From positions 1 through 5,970 of the forward strand of contig JAITOM010000111.1 of the NCBI GenBank assembly GCA_031289975.1: a stretch of 5,970 nt of DNA. The letters run 5' to 3'. The stretch comes from Methanobrevibacter sp. (GTDB lineage: Archaea > Methanobacteriota > Methanobacteria > Methanobacteriales > Methanobacteriaceae). The notes beneath the pieces are model-generated. The model saw nothing but the letters and a program-made list of their open reading frames with translations. It was not told the DNA's origin and did not search any database. Shown piece by piece: positions 1-4,587 of the stretch (positions are counted from its first letter, which is position 1; each line of letters starts with the position of its first letter). The translations under genes were made by a program, and so were the position numbers.

Positions 1-104
1 TTTATTAATATTAATTTTTGACTATATAATACACAATAAGTGAAAAACTGAAATAAAGTATTATCAGCTGAATTTGTCATGCCCCAAAAAATTTTAGGAT
101 CCAT
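1..104 (-). CDS. Unidentified protein, N-terminal fragment running off the left edge
   Basis: Reading the minus strand from the ATG at 104-102, 34 codons stay open to the window edge, so only the N-terminus is visible. It begins MDPKIFWGMTNSADN and continues through an aromatic, hydrophobic stretch (LFQFFTYCVLY) that could be the start of a membrane segment. The case for a real gene is the Shine-Dalgarno string GGGAGGGTG ending 8 nt before the ATG, one of the two strongest ribosome sites in the window, plus TATA-like boxes further upstream. A second Met at codon 9 has no such site, so codon 1 is preferred. It is transcribed away from the fumarate hydratase beta gene. I do not recognise the family. 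The short visible length means a chance ORF cannot be excluded. Confidence 0.45.
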   Translation of the reverse strand, partial: MDPKIFWGMTNSADNTLFQFFTYCVLYSQKLILI

Positions 105-112
105 ATTCTTTA

Positions 113-121
113 CACCCTCCC
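113..121 (-). promoter_or_regulatory. Strong Shine-Dalgarno site of the left-edge gene
   Basis: On the minus strand the sequence reads GGGAGGGTG, closely complementary to the CCUCC-containing end of archaeal 16S rRNA, and lies 8 nt before the ATG at 104-102. Such G-rich strings are rare in this AT-rich DNA. It fixes the start of the minus-strand gene and is the main reason to believe that gene. Confidence 0.6.
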
Positions 122-138
122 AATTTTTGTAAAAAATT

Positions 139-186
139 ATTTATATCTTAAAAATTAGATTATTAATTGTTATATATAAATAAAAT
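139..186. promoter_or_regulatory. Divergent promoter region with TATA-like boxes
   Basis: The near-symmetric string TTATATATAA at 170-179 could serve as an archaeal TATA box in either direction. On the minus strand it would place a start of transcription near 148-152, about 45 nt before the left-edge ATG. On the plus strand it would give a start near 200, about 65 nt before the fumarate hydratase gene. A second minus-strand box (GATATAAATAA, about 139-149) would give a shorter leader for the left gene. A second plus-strand candidate (TTTAATATAA, 212-221) would give a leader of roughly 25 nt for the right gene. Which boxes are used cannot be decided from sequence in such AT-rich DNA. Confidence 0.4.
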
Positions 187-253
187 CATGAAAATTTAAT
201 ATCATTGAAAATTTAATATAATGAAATTATTAAATTAGGAAATTATTAAATTA
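185..253. repeat. Two adjacent sets of short tandem repeats upstream of the fumarate hydratase beta gene
   Basis: The first set is two near-identical units of 16 and 17 bp (ATCAT-GAAAATTTAAT at 185-200, ATCATTGAAAATTTAAT at 201-217) differing by one inserted T. The second is an exact 15-bp repeat, GAAATTATTAAATTA, at 223-237 and 239-253 (period 16). A further 8-bp tandem (GATTAAAT at 261-268 and 269-276) spans the start codon. They lie between the candidate TATA box and the ATG, where an operator or mRNA leader would be. They may be regulator sites or simply slippage products in AT-rich DNA. Confidence 0.55.
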
Positions 254-266
254 AACAATTGATTAA

Positions 267-764
267 ATGATTAAATTAAAGACTCCAATTACAAATGAAG
301 ATATTGATAAGTTAAAAATAAAGGATAAAGTTTTAATTAGTGGAGATATATACACAGGAAGAGATGCTGTTCTTCCAAAACTAGTGAAACTAATAAAAAA
401 AGGGAACAAACTTCCATTTTCTCTTAAAGGTAGCATTTTTCTCCATACAGCAGTAAGTGTAGCTGGAATATCTCCTACTTCAAGTAATAAAAAAGAAATA
501 GAGTTACCCATGATACTTTTATCTAATAAAGGTGTTAAAATCCACATAGGAAAAGGTTCATTAAGTACTGATACAACAAAAGATTTGAGAGATGCTGTTT
601 TTATTGTCACTCCTTCAGTTGCAGGAATTTTAACTAAAACTATAATTCGTAAAAAAATTGTGGCTTTTGAAGAAGAAGGAATAGAAGCTATTTTCAAATT
701 AACAGTTAAAGATTTTCCTGGGATTGTAGCTATTAGTAAAGGAGAAAGTATTTTTAATCAATGA
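267..764 (+). CDS. Class I fumarate hydratase / L(+)-tartrate dehydratase, beta subunit (variant)
   Basis: The 165-aa protein matches the beta (C-terminal) part of class I iron-sulfur fumarases. In methanogens this enzyme interconverts malate and fumarate in the incomplete reductive TCA branch towards 2-oxoglutarate. The alpha subunit, which carries the 4Fe-4S cluster, is not in the window; the two subunits are often encoded apart in methanogens. Family marks are the N-terminal KTPIT segment, IYTGRDA (residues 28-34, substrate Arg32), SPTSS (69-73, catalytic-type Thr71) and IGKG (94-97, Lys96). The canonical GPTTSxRM motif reads SPTSSNKK here, with Lys75 where the catalytic Arg normally stands, and the loop between the AGP-like and GPTTS motifs is shortened. 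It may therefore be a specialised paralogue, possibly tartrate dehydratase-like. An in-frame TAA directly precedes the ATG, which fixes the earliest start; no clear Shine-Dalgarno site is seen. Family assignment is firm, substrate is not. Confidence 0.85.
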   Translation: MIKLKTPITNEDIDKLKIKDKVLISGDIYTGRDAVLPKLVKLIKKGNKLPFSLKGSIFLHTAVSVAGISPTSSNKKEIELPMILLSNKGVKIHIGKGSLSTDTTKDLRDAVFIVTPSVAGILTKTIIRKKIVAFEEEGIEAIFKLTVKDFPGIVAISKGESIFNQ

Positions 765-860
765 TTTATAGTTTTAAATATGGATTGTTTTATAAAGTAT
801 TCATTTTAACTTGATAATAGATTTTGGAATAGTAAACTTAGTATATTATTTGTAAATTAT

Positions 861-938
861 TAAATAATTTTAAATTAATAATTTTAATAATCAATATGTT
901 TTTAAAAAGTTATTTATTAAAAACTTTATCAAAACCAC
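861..938 (+). repeat. Intergenic repeat element, copy 1
   Basis: This 78-nt stretch is collinear with a second copy ending at 4316. The first 20 nt (861-880) match 4209-4228 exactly. The core 899-938 matches 4277-4316 at 37 of 40 positions without gaps, including a 17-nt exact block (904-920) and a 14-nt exact block ending in ATCAAAACCAC (925-938). The core holds a small inverted repeat, AAAGTT/AACTTT. Both copies lie in the same orientation, roughly 270-300 nt upstream of a plus-strand gene. The C-containing tail makes this more than chance A/T similarity. Confidence 0.7.
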
Positions 939-1105
939 GATAATTAAAATTTAGTCATGTTTAAATTAAATTCATATTACAAATTTATATTCATTTTTAA
1001 GACTAATTTAATAATTTTAAATTTTAATAAGAATCAAAAAATTGAATTTTATATGATCTTTTATTATTAAAATAATATATTTATTAAAAATTTATTTATT
1101 AAAAT

Positions 1106-1155
1106 AATTATATTAAATTACTATATTATTCAGAATGTAGAATTATATTAAATTA
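1106..1155 (+). repeat. 15-bp direct repeat containing TATA-like sequence
   Basis: AATTATATTAAATTA occurs exactly at 1106-1120 and 1141-1155, 35 bp apart, and each copy is followed by a TATATT- or AATATA-like string. They may be alternative TATA elements for the downstream zinc ribbon-NERD gene (the second copy would place a transcript start near 1170-1175, leader about 65 nt) or low-complexity duplication. A weak Shine-Dalgarno candidate for that gene, AAGGGATT at 1227-1234, follows. Confidence 0.4.
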
Positions 1156-1238
1156 ACTAATATAGGTAAAAAGAATAAATTTATTGAAATGGATGGAAGT
1201 ATAATCCAAATATTTCACTATTTATTAAGGGATTAAAT

Positions 1239-2687
1239 ATGAAAATTGTCATTTGTGAACACTGTGGTGCAAAATTCAGATTAGAAGATAATGAATTTCC
1301 TTATAATTTCGAATGTTCAGTTTGTGCTGGAAATTTAGTAGATGAAAATGGTTCTAATCAGAGTTTAGATCCTTGGTATCTAAAATCTGAGAAAAATAAC
1401 TCTGATACTTATGTAGTTAAGTGTAAAAATTGTGATCTTAAGTATGTTCTTAATAGTAATGAAAAAGTTAATGATTATCAATGTTCAATTTGCAGTGGAG
1501 ACTTAACATATTTTAATGAAGAAGAAATTATTTCTGAAACTGATAATATAGAAACTGATGTTATTAAGGATTTGGATGTGGAAACTGCTGATAATAATAT
1601 AACTGCTGAAGAAAATAAATTATATGGTTCTAATGACATTAATCAAACAATTAAAAATAAGTTTAAAGAAGATTTTATAGACAACTTAGATAAATCTTAT
1701 GAAAATTTAAACACTAAAAATTCATTGCACGATGATTTAGGAGATGATGATTTAGGAGATGAAACAGATCGCATGCCTTTAGAAGAAATTAAGGATGATA
1801 ACATTATTCCTACTATGGATAATGAAATCTCATCTGTGGAATCTGAATCTACTCCTAATAAAAGTAAAACACCTTATAACACAACTATTGGCATTGGATT
1901 ATTAATAGTTTTCATTGGAATTATAGATATTTTTACAACTGTTAGAGAATATGGTTACTATATAATAGTATTTGGTATTATCGTATTTATAGTAGGAATT
2001 ATATTATATAAAAAACATAGTGATAGTGAATTAAGAAATGAAGCATTTAAAAAAAACTTATTTAGACTTCCTAATGATTTTCATATTCACTCTGATTTGA
2101 AATTACCAAATTCAGATGAAATCGATCATGTCATTATTGGACCTACTGGAATATTCTCTATTTTAGTTGTTAATGTTAAAAATAATTTTGATAAAAAAAT
2201 AGATATTAATAAACATGAAATAACAGATAATAATTCTTCAGAAAAGATAAAAATAGATGATAATTCTACAGAGGAGATGAATGTTATTAGAAATCCTCAA
2301 AATACAGAAATAGATATGATGTACGCAATCGATTCTTCTCCATTAAGCCATAGAAAGGTAGAAAAAATTAAAAAATCAAAAAAAATTAATATTAAGTTTA
2401 ATGTTAATGAAAAAATTAAATTTGACAAATTTGACAAAATCAAAAAGGATTCTATTAAAAAATGTGAAAAGTTAATTAATTTTTTATATGAAAATGATTT
2501 TAATTATTTTTGTGGTGAACCATTAGTTGGTTTTCTTAATGATAAGAATATTTTACTTAATATTCCTTTAACTGATGATTATATGATCTTAGATGATTTT
2601 TTAAATATGTTGGTTAATAGTAAGATAAGATTTGATGATGATAAAGAAGTTGAAAATATTTCAAAATTCCTTTTTTCATTCTCATGA
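1239..2687 (+). CDS. Membrane protein with two N-terminal zinc ribbons and a degenerate NERD (nuclease-related) domain
   Basis: The 482-aa protein opens with two zinc ribbons of identical spacing: Cys6-x2-Cys9-x16-Cys26-x2-Cys29 and Cys62-x2-Cys65-x16-Cys82-x2-Cys85. A long acidic, low-complexity linker follows (about 92-210), then two predicted membrane helices (about 215-234 and 240-257) joined by a very short loop, which puts both ends on the same, probably cytoplasmic, side. From about 265 it resembles the NERD domain: LPNDFHIHSDLKLP, then DEIDHVIIGPTGIFSI (293-308) with Asp296. The domain's C-terminal half is recognisable at 404-480 after a Lys-rich insertion (about 315-403). NERD domains belong to the PD-(D/E)xK nuclease-like fold. 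Here the expected ExK reads NVK (Asn312, Lys314), so activity is doubtful. The role is unknown; zinc-dependent binding of nucleic acid or protein at the membrane is a guess. The start is supported by AAGGGATT ending 4 nt upstream and by the ribbon beginning at once. No operon partner is evident. Confidence 0.75.
   Translation: MKIVICEHCGAKFRLEDNEFPYNFECSVCAGNLVDENGSNQSLDPWYLKSEKNNSDTYVVKCKNCDLKYVLNSNEKVNDYQCSICSGDLTYFNEEEIISETDNIETDVIKDLDVETADNNITAEENKLYGSNDINQTIKNKFKEDFIDNLDKSYENLNTKNSLHDDLGDDDLGDETDRMPLEEIKDDNIIPTMDNEISSVESESTPNKSKTPYNTTIGIGLLIVFIGIIDIFTTVREYGYYIIVFGIIVFIVGIILYKKHSDSELRNEAFKKNLFRLPNDFHIHSDLKLPNSDEIDHVIIGPTGIFSILVVNVKNNFDKKIDINKHEITDNNSSEKIKIDDNSTEEMNVIRNPQNTEIDMMYAIDSSPLSHRKVEKIKKSKKINIKFNVNEKIKFDKFDKIKKDSIKKCEKLINFLYENDFNYFCGEPLVGFLNDKNILLNIPLTDDYMILDDFLNMLVNSKIRFDDDKEVENISKFLFSFS
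1731..1760 (+). repeat. Exact 15-bp in-frame tandem duplication in the acidic linker
   Basis: GATGATTTAGGAGAT occurs twice head to tail (1731-1745, 1746-1760). It encodes DDLGD-DDLGD in the acidic linker of the zinc ribbon-NERD protein (residues 165-174). Perfect nucleotide identity suggests a recent duplication in a segment tolerant of length change. Confidence 0.85.
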
Positions 2688-2769
2688 ATATTAGTCTATA
2701 AAATGTGATGATCTAATTATAATTTAAAACCAAACTTTTTACACTTTAAAAATTTTAGTTTTAACTTAG

Positions 2770-2814
2770 AGAATCTTTGTTTCTCTTTGTCTAAATTAAA
2801 TATTTATTTTTTCA
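2770..2814 (+). terminator. Candidate terminator after the zinc ribbon-NERD gene
   Basis: A 6-bp inverted repeat (AGAGAA at 2770-2775, TTCTCT at 2783-2788, 7-nt loop) is followed about 20 nt later by a run of six T residues (2809-2814). It lies 82 nt past the stop codon and just before the mtnA promoter. Archaeal termination relies mainly on T-rich tracts, so the T run may matter more than the modest stem. Confidence 0.4.
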
Positions 2815-2821
2815 TTAGTTA

Positions 2822-2859
2822 TTTAATATAAACTTCTTTTTTTAATATATAGGATGATT
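2822..2859 (+). promoter_or_regulatory. mtnA promoter candidate and Shine-Dalgarno site
   Basis: TTTAATATAAA at 2822-2832 is a TATA-like box that would place a transcript start near 2850, giving an almost leaderless message. AGGATGAT at 2851-2858 resembles the AGGTGAT-type ribosome site and is well spaced for the ATG at 2863, but overlaps the earlier ATG at 2854. This favours 2863 as the start of mtnA. Confidence 0.45.
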
Positions 2860-2862
2860 AAA

Positions 2863-3825
2863 ATGAAAACAATGAAGTGGAAAGACAATAGGCTCATTCT
2901 TATAGATCAGCGAAGATTACCTGATGATTTGAATTGTTTTATTTGTAATACTTATGAGGATGTTATTTTTGCAATTAAAGAAATGGTTGTTAGAGGTGCT
3001 CCAGCTATTGGAGTTGCAGCTGCTTTTGGAATGGTTTTAGGAGATATTGCTGGTGAAAATTTAAATGTTGTAGCTAAAAAACTTAAATCATCAAGACCAA
3101 CAGCTATTAACTTATTTTGGGCTGTTGATAGAATTTTAAAATCAGATAATCCTCCTTTAGATGAAGCTATTGCTATGTATAAAGAGGATATAGATACTAA
3201 TTTAGCTATTGGTAGATATGGTGCTGAAATTATTGAAAAAAATGACACCATTCTAACTCACTGCAATGCTGGAGCTTTAGCTTGTGTTGATTATGGAACC
3301 GCTCTTGGTGTTATTAGAACTGCTCATCATCAAGATAAAAATATTAATGTTATTTGTGATGAAACAAGACCTCTTGGTCAAGGTGCAAGACTCAGTGTTT
3401 GGGAAATGCAACAAGAAGATATTCCAGTTAAACTAATTCCAGATGTTGCAGCAGGATATTTAATGCAAACTTTGAAAATAAATAAGGTTATAATAGGTGC
3501 AGATCGTGTATGTACTGATGGAATAGTTAATAAAATTGGTTCGCTTATGGTTGCTTTATCTGCAAAGAGATTTCATGTCCCTTTTTATGTGGCTGCTCCT
3601 TTATCTACATTTGATTTGAAAAACTCTATTTATGATACTGAAATTGAGGAAAGGGCTCCTGAAGAAGTGATGTTTTATGGTGGTTGTAGAATTGCTCCAA
3701 TAGGAACTGAGGTTATAAATCCTGCTTTTGATATAGTTCCTGCAGATCTTATAACTGGCATTATCACTGAAAAAGGAATCATACATTTTGATAAATTTAG
3801 TGAATTCTTTTTAAACATGAAATAA
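2863..3825 (+). CDS. mtnA: S-methyl-5-thioribose-1-phosphate isomerase (aIF-2B / MtnA family)
   Basis: The 320-aa protein is a full-length MtnA: it isomerises the ring-form aldose 5-methylthioribose 1-phosphate to the ketose. In methanogens the same enzyme type also accepts 5-deoxyribose 1-phosphate, which links recycling of methylthioadenosine and 5'-deoxyadenosine to sugar precursors. Family motifs in order are RGAPAIG (44-50), SRPTAINL (77-84), THCNAGALA (132-140) with catalytic Cys134, DETRPLGQGARL (166-177), GADRV (212-216) with catalytic Asp214, and NKIGS (223-227). The 80-residue gap between the catalytic Cys and Asp equals that in Bacillus subtilis MtnA (Cys160, Asp240). GADRV followed by NKIGS favours MtnA over the related eIF2B subunits and ribose-1,5-bisphosphate isomerase. 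I chose the ATG at 2863 because AGGATGAT precedes it and archaeal homologues begin MKT; an ATG at 2854 would add three residues. No other salvage gene is adjacent. Confidence 0.93.
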   Translation: MKTMKWKDNRLILIDQRRLPDDLNCFICNTYEDVIFAIKEMVVRGAPAIGVAAAFGMVLGDIAGENLNVVAKKLKSSRPTAINLFWAVDRILKSDNPPLDEAIAMYKEDIDTNLAIGRYGAEIIEKNDTILTHCNAGALACVDYGTALGVIRTAHHQDKNINVICDETRPLGQGARLSVWEMQQEDIPVKLIPDVAAGYLMQTLKINKVIIGADRVCTDGIVNKIGSLMVALSAKRFHVPFYVAAPLSTFDLKNSIYDTEIEERAPEEVMFYGGCRIAPIGTEVINPAFDIVPADLITGIITEKGIIHFDKFSEFFLNMK

Positions 3826-4022
3826 TATATTCTCATTAGAAACTTGGTAGCGATTATTTTTCATGATAAATATATTTGTTAAATCATAATTATTAGTTAA
3901 TCTAATGAAGAATAATTAAAACAATTGGTGTTTTGAATCTTATTAAATAGAAAAGTGTCAAAAAGCATGGAAATTTTTAAAATAAAGAAAATCAAAGATT
4001 TGTTATTGAAGATAACTTAAAT

Positions 4023-4070
4023 ATCGAAGATTTTTAGTTTCTAACTCTTTAAAATTTTCGATTTTAAAGA
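4023..4070 (+). other. Two mutually exclusive stem-loops (possible RNA switch or structured 3' region)
   Basis: A perfect 10-bp hairpin pairs 4046-4055 (TCTTTAAAAT) with 4061-4070 (ATTTTAAAGA) around the loop TTTCG. A competing 12-bp stem pairs 4023-4034 (ATCGAAGATTTT) with 4051-4062 (AAAATTTTCGAT), with one G-U wobble and a 16-nt loop. The two share 4051-4062 and cannot form together. A smaller GTTAT/ATAAC stem lies at 4002-4016. The region is about 200 nt past mtnA and 520 nt before glnA, with no clear promoter of its own. A/T-rich stems arise easily by chance, so the functional reading is tentative. Confidence 0.35.
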
Positions 4071-4208
4071 ATGAAATATAATCATTATGAAAAAGTTCTT
4101 AAATTTTAAAATGATAAATTTTTTTATTAAATTATTTAATTTTAAACATCACTTTATAAAAATCTATAATTTTAAATTTTAAATAATATAAATATATTTT
4201 GATTAATA

Positions 4209-4316
4209 TAAATAATTTTAAATTAATATATTTTAAATTAATATATTTTAAATTAATATATTTTAATAATATTTATTTTTAAAAAAGTTATTTATTAAGA
4301 AATTTATCAAAACCAC
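4209..4316 (+). repeat. Intergenic repeat element, copy 2 (expanded)
   Basis: This is the second copy of the element at 861-938, in the same orientation. The left 20 nt (4209-4228) and the right 40-nt core (4277-4316, 37 of 40 identical) flank an interval exactly 30 bp longer than in copy 1, which is two extra copies of an internal 15-bp unit. It ends 271 nt before the glnA start and just upstream of the distal glnA promoter. Confidence 0.7.
4216..4260 (+). repeat. Three exact tandem copies of a 15-bp unit
   Basis: TTTTAAATTAATATA repeats exactly at 4216-4230, 4231-4245 and 4246-4260, and a decayed fourth copy starts at 4261. It accounts for the extra length of this copy of the intergenic element compared with 861-938. 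Replication slippage is the likely origin. Confidence 0.9.
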
Positions 4317-4363
4317 TACAATGATAAAAATCACAAAAAGTTATACCCTCATAATCGGAAATA

Positions 4364-4385
4364 TTTATATATCATATATATAAAA
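4364..4385 (+). promoter_or_regulatory. Distal glnA promoter candidate (TATA boxes)
   Basis: TTTATATA (4364-4371) and ATATATATAAAA (about 4374-4385) are good archaeal TATA boxes. The second would set a transcript start about 25 nt on, near 4403-4408, inside the operator-like palindrome at 4400-4415. A message from here would have a leader of about 180 nt before glnA, or could be a separate non-coding RNA. Confidence 0.45.
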
Positions 4386-4399
4386 AATTAAGTAATAGA

Positions 4400-4415
4400 C
4401 GGAAATTAGTATCCG
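4400..4415. promoter_or_regulatory. NrpR-like nitrogen operator upstream of glnA
   Basis: CGGAAATTAGTATCCG is an imperfect palindrome with perfect CGGA/TCCG ends. Written as GGAA-ATTAGT-ATCC it matches 7 of the 8 fixed bases of the operator GGAA-N6-TTCC that NrpR binds upstream of glnA and nif genes in Methanococcus maripaludis. NrpR is a repressor released by 2-oxoglutarate when nitrogen is scarce. Position at the predicted transcript start fits repression. A second CGGAAAT half-site lies 44 bp upstream at 4356-4362. NrpR itself is not in the window, so the assignment rests on motif and context. Confidence 0.5.
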
Positions 4416-4522
4416 CATTAACTTTTAATATTTAATTTATATAACTTAATAATATTTTTATATCTTTAATAATAAATTAATATGAATTTAAATTAGAATT
4501 AAATTATTTTAAATTAAAGAGG

Positions 4523-4536
4523 TTTAATATATAAAA
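4523..4536 (+). promoter_or_regulatory. Proximal glnA promoter candidate (TATA box)
   Basis: TTTAATATATAAAA, preceded by the purine-rich AAAGAGG that could act as a BRE, would place a transcript start near 4555-4560 and a leader of about 30 nt. The operator-like palindrome lies over 100 bp upstream of it, so NrpR would not block this promoter in the usual way. Which promoter is used cannot be told from sequence. Confidence 0.45.
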
Positions 4537-4572
4537 TATAGAAAAATATTAAGTTATGAAGAAAATAATTCA

Positions 4573-4580
4573 GTGGAGGA
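4573..4580 (+). promoter_or_regulatory. glnA Shine-Dalgarno site; decides the start
   Basis: GTGGAGGA contains GGAGGA (4575-4580), placed 7 nt before the ATG at 4588. The GTG at 4573 is in frame and could be taken as the start, but it overlaps the ribosome site itself, so translation from 4588 is preferred. Confidence 0.8.
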
Positions 4581-4587
4581 TATTAGT

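Larger units (their letters stand above)
765..1238. other. Long AT-rich intergenic region between the fumarate hydratase beta and NERD genes
   Basis: No convincing gene is seen in these 474 nt on either strand. The first part has several T-rich tracts (for example around 770-800) that could end transcription of the upstream gene. The middle holds one copy of an intergenic repeat (861-938), and the right part a 15-bp direct repeat (1106-1120, 1141-1155) and TATA-like strings for the next gene. The remainder is low-complexity A/T sequence. Confidence 0.6.
3826..4587. other. Long non-coding region upstream of glnA
   Basis: These 762 nt hold no convincing gene. From left to right: a short T-rich tract (about 3856-3860) that could end mtnA transcription; a stretch with only short broken reading frames (3926-4037); a set of possible stem-loops (4002-4070); very A/T-rich low-complexity sequence; an expanded second copy of the intergenic repeat (4209-4316); a distal promoter with operator-like palindrome (4364-4415); and a proximal TATA box and ribosome site for glnA. 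The length is unusual beside the compact genes. Confidence 0.6.

Noticed and set aside
263..697. A 144-codon minus-strand ORF opposite the fumarate hydratase beta gene.
   Set aside because: It lies almost fully inside a gene with clear family motifs, its Ser/Ile/Leu-rich translation resembles no family, and it has no ribosome site.
1189..1236. A 15-codon ORF (MDGSIIQIFHYLLRD) ending 2 nt before the zinc ribbon-NERD start, a possible upstream regulatory ORF.
   Set aside because: No ribosome site precedes it and ORFs of this size are common by chance. It could also be simple leader sequence.
2952..3786. Minus-strand ORFs at 2952-3251 and 3601-3786 inside mtnA, and a similar one at 5586-5768 inside glnA.
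   Set aside because: They are antisense to strongly conserved coding sequence and show no recognisable protein features.
3926..4037. Short frames that look like a decayed gene: one frame reads IEKCQKAWKFLK (3947-3982), and another then reads ENQRFVIEDNLNIEDF to a TAG at 4035-4037.
   Set aside because: The fragments are 12-18 codons long, lie in different frames, are bounded by stops and have no match I can name. Chance is as likely as a pseudogene; a translated search would decide.
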